Assembly (NCBI GenBank): GCA_900095095.1
Contig: FMBT01000566.1
Coordinates: forward strand, 1-49,633
From: Fragilariopsis cylindrus CCMP1102
Taxonomy: Eukaryota; Bacillariophyta; Bacillariophyceae; Bacillariales; Bacillariaceae
Direction of reading: 5' to 3'
Length of the DNA: 49,633 nt
How positions within the stretch are numbered: the first letter of the stretch is position 1; every line of letters starts with the position of its first letter. The notes below the pieces were generated by a model, which was not told the DNA's origin, ran no database searches, and saw only the letters and a program-made list of their open reading frames with translations. The translations under genes and the position numbers were made by a program. Below, piece after piece: positions 41,755 to 49,633 of the stretch.

Positions 41755-42725
41755 CTTGTCTTCTTCTTCTTCTTCTTCTTTCTGTGGTATTGAAATTATG
41801 TGCTTTACATGTATGTCGCTGTCTTGTTTTTTTCTTTCTAAATTAAAAAAAGGAAGAATGATCACGAAAATGTCATGCATACGTTTGCTATCCAGTAATA
41901 CTAGCTGGTAAAGTCGTGCATGTTATGAATAAAGCATAAGAAGTTCGGACAAAATTCATTTTTCGCTTCTTCTCTTTCAAATCTTCTCATTCCTATTTCG
42001 CTCTATCAATTTAGCGCTGCCATTTTCACGCTACCGGAAGTAAAATTACTTAGAGCACACAATATACCAACCAATGGTACTAAGTAGATTTTTCTCTGGG
42101 CACGCACCGCTAGAATGAAGGAATGAGTCATTTTTCACTTCTTCTCTCTCAAATCTTCTCATTCCTATTTCGCTCTGCCAGTTTGCGCTGCCAGTTTCGT
42201 GCTACCGCAAGTAAGATTGGGTCGAGCTGTTGCGTCGACCAATGGAAATGGAAGTTTGCTTTTGTTTCGCATCTTTCTGTTATTTCGACTTGTGTTCTTT
42301 GAGTACAATGCAGTGCGCCTGTACTTAGCGTATTCATTCTTTAAGTAGATGGGCGTGTGAGGATAAGTAACAAGGTCGTACTATCAAAATAATGATACCG
42401 GAGATGCGTCCACTTCACATCGGCACATTTTGACTGCGTGCGAAGAAGGTTCTTCAAAGTTCAAAGTTAATTATGGTGTGCGAGGTGACATCTGTTAAGT
42501 AAGGCTGGTGCCAAGACACAGTAGATAATAATATTATGAACGAATCAAGAATTTTCCCCCGTAACAGAGAGTGCATTACTGTACGTGTGCAATCTTCGGT
42601 CAAGCATAGACAAGATCATTTTTCGCTTCTTCTCATTCAAATCTTCTCATTCCTATTTCGCTCTACCAGTTTAGCAGTACCATTTTCACGCTACTGCAAG
42701 TAAATTTACTTAAAGCACACAAGTT
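41755..42725. repeat. Three dispersed copies of a ~105 bp element
   Basis: Copies at about 41958-42062, 42127-42225 and 42617-42725 share 'CTTCTTCTC', 'TCAAATCTTCTCATTCCTAT', 'TTTCGCTCT', 'CACGCTAC' or 'CGTGCTAC', and 'AAGTAA'. The first and third also share 'TTACTTA(G/A)AGCACACAA'. All have the same orientation. They lie upstream of the LPMO-like gene and may be promoter-side duplications. No coding function is evident. Confidence 0.75.
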
Positions 42726-43359
42726 CATCGGACACACACATTCACCAAAAAGACTACAGTACTTAGTGTTTGTTGTCTCTCCATGACCGGTTATGGGACT
42801 AGAAATTAAAAAGGTTTATCTACTGAAAAGTAGTACAGCTAGAAAGTATCAACACAGAGTACTAATTCTCCTTGCATGGGTGCTTTAGTTGTTAGCGTTT
42901 CATATTCATTCAACTGTTATGTGCAGCAGTAGAGTCCTCCCTAAAGGCAAATAATGTGCTCCTCCGGGATTGTAGGATCGGATTGGCCGAATGTACAAAA
43001 ACAAAAGATTGAAGAAGACAGGGAACAGTTATGGTGGTATCGATTTACAACAAAAGGATGGATCGATATGAGGAAGAAGGGCAACCTCGCCTTTGAAAAT
43101 CATTATAATGAACAAAACATCCAAACTCTACAATCTTCATCATCACCTGATGATGCATGGGACGGTTCCACAAAAGAAGTAGTGATAGGCAACATACGTA
43201 GTTCTCGTTATAAGTGATCTTGAGGCGGGTGTCCATTATGGGAAGCAAGAACTCACTCACTTTTCTTATAAAAGGAACGTTATCAAAAATCAAGAAGATA
43301 GACTGGAGAAAACAAAAGCCCTCTGTGCATTATGCTACACAGCACAGCACAGCCAACGA

Positions 43360-43396
<37 letters not shown>

Positions 43397-44217
43397 AATA
43401 GAAGACACTTGTCGAAAGAAACCTCCACCGCAACAATACGACTGCTGAAAAAAACTTGACAGCTAGCATAAAAAAAGTTTTGTGTTGCATACATATTACC
43501 GTATAGACGCACGATTTAATAAATAATTCGAAGACACACACGCCTTATTATACCGTCAAAGGAAGAATTAAATTAGATCAAAACCTCCTCTCTGATAGCT
43601 GAAAAAAAAAAAAGGATGACCATTATTCCTGGCTAAAAAACGATACAGTAAGCAAACCAAACGCAACTACTCCAACAGATCGAAATTTAAGACGAAGATT
43701 AATGGAACGCACCAGTCCAAAACACAACCCTTATCTACTGTCGTTACGCCACACCTCTCTCACATACACACACACAAGAAATAGCACATCGAACGAAAGG
43801 AAAGGCAGAGCTGGTAATAATGATCTATTCATCACATCACGTGTAGCATGTTGACTTCATCGTCATATCATAGACTACATATGCGATACTACGGTCTTTA
43901 TATCACGTACAATATCGCTTGCTTAGAACGAGAGTGAGTGAGCGAGATTGTGAGCGATGGATTGAGGTGCTTGAATAGAGGAAGGGGAGGAGGGTCATTT
44001 GACGTGTGAAGTTGTAGTTTTGGTTCTCAATAAATTTTATTTAGTAGTAGTTCTGCTATATAATTTTATTATCTTATGATATGCTTTATTTTTGTTATAT
44101 TATAATATGTTTCGTTATCTTTCGCTTTTTACTTCTGTTCGCTTTCGCTTTTTTTTTTTTTCTGTTTTCTTTCTTCCATTTACTGTACTTCTAAAAAAAG
44201 AGTTTTCTCTTTTTTTA
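42726..44217. other. Intergenic, no firm gene
   Basis: Contains a TA microsatellite (43369-43393), CACA runs and a pyrimidine-rich stretch (44130-44175) beside the aminopeptidase 3' end. The 87-codon frame at 42954-43217 ('MCSSGIVGSDWPNVQKQKI') has fairly balanced composition but no recognised family, and I leave it uncalled. Confidence 0.45.
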
Positions 44218-47200
44218 TTAATTTAATCCTTTGGATACAATTTCAAACAAATCATCACTAATCGGTGTTAATTTGGATAATTCTTCTAGTTCATTTTTCA
44301 TTAATTTACCTCTCGATTCAAAATTGTACTTTTTCCATGTAATTAATGAAGATGATAATCGTGATGATACTGATGCATTAATTGGATCTAATTCTTCTAA
44401 TACGGAACGTACAAATTTATATCCATCACCATTCGCTGCATGGAATCCACCAGGATTCGCAGTAAAACCACTGTGCATTGTTTGTATTTGTGTTTGCATT
44501 TGTGGGTGTGGGTGTGATTTATTTATAGTAGATTAGAGAAAGATTTAAGAGAGAGGGAGATCGTGTGAGAGGTTTTGTACTTAAAGGGAAGGGGGCATTT
44601 GATAGCACGAATTTCTCGAAACAACAAAACAAAAAGTCATACTGTAGTCAATCAACGCCAAACAGTGTCGCCATCATATCAATCAACACCAACAACAACA
44701 ACAACAATTGCTATACACTATTCAATACGTACCCAATTAATGATCGACAACGATTTGGATTTTTTAATGTAAAATCAGGATGTTCTTTCAGTGCTTTCAC
44801 ACGATCCAAAATATCAGGTAAATCTGCCATAGCTTGTATCGCAAACCATTTATCTAATACTAATGCATCACCATTTGCTTCCTCATAAAATCGTTGTATA
44901 ATTTCATCACGATCGTTTACAACGGAGGCAGCAGCGCTACCATCCATAGATGCTAAGCAATTTAATGCTGATACTTTATCAGTCATACATGTTGCTGTTT
45001 CATAATGATTCTTTGCTAATGCTGCTGCAATTGTCTGTTCTTCTTCTGTTGTACTAATACTACATAGGTATTGTAAACACACGTTACGTAATAGACGTCG
45101 ACCAATTGATGTCGAATCGACTTTAAATTCAACATCACCATCATCCGTCAAACTATCATACCGTTTCTTTAATTGGATTTGGAATTTTCTTGCTAATGAT
45201 TTCTTAACATTACCACGGGCAGTATGAATAGCAATTGGATCAACATCATCACCAGTATCAATCAATTCTGTTAATGAACCTTGTGATGGTAATGTTAACG
45301 CATATGCAAGAATTGAATAATCATTTGAGTCGTAATTCTCAAGTGTACGTTCAAATGCTTCTTGTACATACGTCCATGTCTTACTACTATAAAAAGCATC
45401 GTCTCCTAATAATTCAACACTATCATCACTATCATTCATAACTTGAAAAATTAAACTGGTTGATAATGCCTGTGTTGATTCCCATTTGTTGAAACCATCA
45501 GTATCACGTGCCGCCAGGTATGCTAATGCTTTTTCATCCACAGATGCACCATCCGCAGGAATTAATTTAATTGGTGCCGAAAATCCACGTAACAGTGATG
45601 GAATAACATCCCTGTCAATATCATCAAATTCAAATACTTGTGTTTCTTCCTTGAGATTTAATACTGTTGTGGACAGTACTTCTTCACCGGATGTTTTATC
45701 TAATAAACCAATTGATATTGGTATATGCAATGGACCAAGTGTTGATTCAGATGATTGTGTCAATGTCAATGTCCATTTTTAGTATCACTACTATAGGAAT
45801 GTTCATAGGTAACAATTGGTGTTCCGGGTGTGGAATACCAATTTGAAAATTGACTCAAATCAATATTATTTGCATCTGACATTGCTGATAAGAATTCATC
45901 ACATGTCACAGCTGATCCATCATGTCTTTCAAAATATAAATCCATACCTTTACGGAATCCATCGACACCAACTAATGTTTGATACATACGAATAATTTCA
46001 GCTCCCTTATTGTAGACAGTGGCTGTATAGAAATTATCCATACTAATATAGGAATTTGGACGGATGGAATGACTCATCGGTCCGGCATCTTGTGCAAATT
46101 GACTGGCACGTAACATTTGTACACCTTCTATCCGTTTCACTGCAGCGGAATTCATATCCCCTGAAAATTCTTGATCACGAAATACTGTTAATCCTTCTTT
46201 TAATGTTAATTGAAACCAATCACGACATGTAACACGATTACCACTATAATATAATAATAGCATGAATAAATATACCGGTGTGTGCATATGCATGCATACG
46301 TGCGTTAGACGATCGAAAGAGAGAGATAGGGTATTAGGATAGATGGATGGCGGTGGCGGTGTGATCGATAAGGAAGAAGAAAAGTAAACGCGTCGTGTAA
46401 TGAGAGAAAAGGAAGGAAGGTAGGAAGGAAGGAAGGAGTGAGTAAGTAAGTCAGTCAGTCAGTCAGTCAGTCAATAAGAAATACTAGTAACAACAAGCAA
46501 ACAAACAAAACTCATTTCATTTCATATCAGCAAGATATAGATATATATATACACGTACGTCCAATTATGAAAATATTCATGTCCAATAACAGCTTCCACT
46601 CTTTCATAATCGGAATCCGTGGCAGTTTCTGGATCAGCTAAGACATAGGCTGTATTAAAGACATTTAGACCCTTATTTTCCATGGCACCCATATTAAATG
46701 AATCCACTGCAACAATATTATATAAATCTAAATCATATTCTAATCCATATCGTGTCTGATCCCAATCCATACTATTTTTAAAGGGACGTCATGGCATATT
46801 GTAATTTATGTGCATCCTTGGGATCACTATATATATTTAAATCCACTTTACGTCCAGATGGACTTGTTGTATAGGAATCGGATATTTTACCTAATTTACC
46901 AGCAACAATAGCAAAAAAGATACGATGGTTTTGGATATGGATCACTCCATATAGCATAATGACGACCATCTTCAGTATCGACGACATCACCTTCTTCTAA
47001 AAGATTTCCGTTGGATAATAATATGGGATAGTTTTCTTTATCGGCCTCTAAACGAATACGTTCAAAAACAGCCATCTATTGTTCGGGAGGAAAGGTAAGG
47101 AAATACGAGATGGCGGTAACGTCCATAGAGTAGTCAGTAGTCAGTACAGTACAGCGTTTTGTTTATGTGTTTGTGTTTTATCATGTCATCGTAGGTAGGT

Positions 47201-48124
47201 AGGTAGGCAAGCAGGTAGGTAGGTAGGTAGACAAGGAGATAGAAACAAAAAGCAAAAAATAAAGTGCGTCGAGGCGAGGCGAGATATTAAAAAACGTGAG
47301 TGAGAGAGAGAAAAAGAGTGGAGTAACATTAGCAGAGATCAGAACAATCATCGTAATGAATGAAAAAAAGTAGAAAAAAAACATGAGGCAATGGCAAGGC
47401 AAGGCCAAGTAGGTAGTTGTCGTAGATGAACTTAATATATAAAACTTACATTATCGGGACGATCCGGATAATAGGTAATTCTACGAAAACCCATTGCTTC
47501 ACATTGTGTACAATACATTGGACCACTAGATTGGTACAATCCACTTAATTGTGTGTTGTCCTCAGGGACAATAGACACCCGTGTTTTTAACAGAGAACCG
47601 GATGGTGGATTTTTAATGATTAATTTGGTAGAATCTAAAGCGTAATCGTCACCTTCTTTTAATACTTTGCCATCTAATGTTACTTCTAATAATGTGATAG
47701 ATGTTTCATCACCATCTAATACTAAATCATGAATAGCATTCGGATCCCAATCATTTTCTAAAAGTTTTGGATTTTTTTCAATGAACATCTCGGACTCGAC
47801 GATAGTTTTTCCATCACGAATATTAAAATCCATATTAATTTTTGATACAATTAAATCAAGTGGTTTATAATCTAAACGAAAGATTTCAGTGGGCTTTTTC
47901 GTATCCACATCATCAGTAGTTGTACTCATACTTAAACTACTTGAAGCACCTCCACGAGAAGATAATGCGGAGGCACAACTTTTCCCGTCCTTATTAGCAG
48001 ACGAGCAAGTATTATTGTTTGAAATAGAAGTAGAGGTTGCCGACAGGACTGTTCGTGGTGCGAAGGCTGTTGTCGATGCAGCAGCAGCAAGAATAATCCA
48101 AGATGAAAAATTAGATACTTTCAT
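44218..48124 (-). CDS. pepN: Plastid-targeted M1 aminopeptidase N (PepN type), four exons
   Basis: A zinc aminopeptidase that trims N-terminal residues from peptides. The best start is ATG at 48124: '[23 protein letters not shown]', a diatom bipartite plastid signal. The frame extends upstream without need. Exons: 48124-47450, 47075-46559, 46243-44733, 44470-44218. Seen: '[14 protein letters not shown]' (substrate-binding GAMEN), '[19 protein letters not shown]' (HExxH, split by an intron after TGG AC), '[15 protein letters not shown]' (third zinc ligand Glu), and the C-terminal helical domain ending '[20 protein letters not shown]'. Order and content follow E. coli PepN (870 aa). Three frame breaks occur: an extra T near 46913 (T6 run), an extra T near 46784, and a missing A near 45778. 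With them the exons give 985 codons exactly and all phases fit. I read it as a functional gene with consensus errors. Confidence 0.88.
46244..46558 (-). other. Aminopeptidase intron 2, microsatellite-rich
   Basis: The donor GTACGT follows TGGAC and the acceptor TATAG precedes TGGTAAT, so the split codon restores the conserved 'NWTGNRV'. The intron holds GGAA and AGTC tandem repeats (about 46406-46472). The other introns of the gene (47076-47449 and 44471-44732) likewise contain simple repeats such as GTAG at 47190-47230. Confidence 0.85.
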
Positions 48125-49633
48125 TTTGTTTGTAGATTGACGAGGAGAGGTGGCGGTACGAGACAGTGGATGAGACAGTGAGGATGAGCTTAGTTGTCGT
48201 CTTACTGGAAATCGGTAGTCGCCGTTGATGAACTGATTGTGATAATGAAGACAAGAAAGAGAAGATCTCGGCGTTTTTGTGGATGACGAGAGTAGGAAGG
48301 TTCTTATTCCAAGCATAGCTATCATCAAAGTAAGTGAATTCCGGTAGATAGATAGATGTCACTTACTGTACAGTGTACTGTACGCAGTACGATGGCTGTA
48401 TGTGGTACGTTGTTTTTGATTGATTGATTGACTTGGACTGACGAGTGAGTCAAGATCTCTGTGAATGATTGATGGGTGCTGAGGATGTGATGAGCGATTT
48501 AAATTAGCTACAGTGTATGATGTGTTCGATTTTGCTTTTTTTGTGTTTGATTTTTTTTGAAATAATTGACCAATCAAATAAGGCCATTTTTTAGAAAGAT
48601 GACGTGAAAATTCACGTGATTCGACATGAGTTGAATGGTTCGACTTAATTAATTAGAACTCGAATACGACTCAATTTTTGCCTGGCCCTGTGGTTGAGTC
48701 ACTAACAATGTTCGCTCAATATACTAGGGTTTGGAAATTTCACTACTTGCTTAAGTAGGTGAAACTTTTAACCTGAGTTTTCCTGAAGTTTCCATTAGGA
48801 ATGTAACTCGTGATACAATTTTTTCATTCACTAATTGAAATTTTTCTTCAAGTTTCCAGATCCACTTGCAGGGACTCGATTTCTCGTGACTCATTTGGAC
48901 ATATTTCAGACATATTTCGGACATAGATTTTAAAAAATGTCCCAAAAATGCAAATCCAGAATAATAGCAAAAATATATCTGTCGTGTTTTAGAAAATATC
49001 TGCCGTGTTTTAGAAGTGGAATGACAATAAAAAGTAATTGGGAAAAGTAGGAAAAAACTTGCTTTTTATGTGATTTTTGTATTTTTCTAGGATTTCTCTA
49101 AGTAAATCCCTTAAAAACAACCTTAAGTATCGAATTTGGGACAAAGAACAGTATTAAAACAAGTTTGAGACAAAATTGGGACACATTTCAGACATACTAA
49201 AAAAATGCCACTATAAACATAAAACACCTCTACGAAGTTTCACTAGAGGTGTGGTTGACTGAAACTTTCGTCTCATTCGAAATTTCAATTTTGTTTAATG
49301 AAAATAGTGAAGTTTCGCTAAAATTCAAAAAAATGGAAAAGTTTCCAAAATATCGAGACGTGGATATATTGAAGTTTCCATACTCTACAATATACTGTAC
49401 AAAAAACATTACCTTCGCTGGAACAATCAATTGAGTCCCATGAATCGAACCATTTGACTCGTGATTCAAACTATTCAACTCATGAGTTGAACCACAACCA
49501 ACTCACAGTTTGAAAAAAAAAAAGAATCACGTACCGGTAGGGGATGTGAATTTTTGCTGATTTTTTATCAAATCGAGGATGTTCCTGAACCAGGAGTAGG
49601 TACAATAAGGCCTAGCTGTAGTAAATTCTATCT
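48125..49633. other. Upstream region of the aminopeptidase and palindrome-rich non-coding DNA
   Basis: 48125-48590 is the aminopeptidase 5' side, with a TACTGTACAGTGTACTGTAC palindrome cluster at 48365-48384. From 48600 on, many short inverted repeats occur: CGTGAAAATTCACG, TTTCACTACTT..AAGTAGGTGAAA, CACCTCT..AGAGGTG and CAACTCATGAGTTG. The words 'GAAGTTTCC' and 'TTCAACTCATG' recur in both orientations. No gene is supported. Confidence 0.5.

Noticed and set aside
42954..43217. 87-codon frame with balanced composition
   Set aside because: No recognisable family or neighbouring exon; too short to support alone. It could be revisited with expression data.
45766..45790. Two successive +1 shifts at TGA as an explanation of the aminopeptidase break
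   Set aside because: The alternative frame giving '[14 protein letters not shown]' matches the E. coli PepN pattern 'YTLTISQ' much better, so a single missing A in the A5 run is preferred.
1..49633. CRISPR arrays, bacterial operons or prophage
   Set aside because: None seen; introns, targeting peptides and RNA genes are eukaryotic nuclear.

Overview
This window looks like nuclear DNA of a photosynthetic stramenopile, most probably a diatom. The evidence is: spliceosomal introns of about 110-375 bp with GTAAGT or GTACGT donors; eukaryotic tRNA and 5S rRNA genes; two proteins with bipartite plastid-targeting N-termini carrying the diatom-type phenylalanine after the signal peptide (the 'TAFAP' and 'VEAF' motifs); and a CRAL-TRIO-like protein joined to a domain resembling the diatom DUF6824 family. 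I cannot name the species. Genes are sparse and much of the intergenic DNA is low-complexity or repetitive.

Layout, left to right. 0-4.2 kb: 3' part of an HGH1-type chaperone gene with three frame breaks, a TA-flanked MITE, a ~300 bp tandem duplication, and a decayed M43 metalloprotease. 4.3-8.3 kb: a diverged segmental duplication surrounding an EXD1-like 3'-5' exonuclease/KH gene. The 5' end of that gene has been remodelled by a 140 bp insertion from a neighbouring gene, flanked by a 68 bp duplication. 8.3-11.7 kb: a 1137-aa glutamine-rich, repeat-built protein. 11.9-18.2 kb: two strongly CpG-depleted blocks separated by a CpG-normal segment; tRNA-Gln and 5S rRNA genes lie at the inner edges. 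18.3-26.5 kb: small unknown genes, a 5S pseudogene and a Golgi-type sulfotransferase. 26.7-31.6 kb: a second MITE copy, a thylakoid-lumen NTF2-like protein, a ~130 bp tandem array and a secreted bicupin. 32-34.5 kb: the CRAL-TRIO/DUF6824 protein. 37.6-41.8 kb: a GPI-type surface protein and a secreted LPMO-like plus fasciclin (FAS1) fusion. 44.2-48.1 kb: a plastid-targeted M1 aminopeptidase N in four exons. 48.6-49.6 kb: palindrome-rich non-coding DNA.

There is no operon-like organisation, and the genes have unrelated roles (plastid proteolysis and lumen, cell surface or wall, secretory pathway, RNA turnover, chaperoning). Several conserved genes contain single-base frame breaks of both signs, often in homopolymers. 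When each is allowed for, exon lengths and phases of three of the genes close exactly. I read most of them as consensus indels rather than true pseudogenes.

The observations I consider most worth following are the CpG-depleted blocks ending at Pol III genes, the LPMO-like/FAS1 fusion, the exonuclease gene rebuilt by a duplicated insertion, and a dispersed palindromic word (core TACTGTACAGTA) that is frequent between genes but that I did not see in coding exons.
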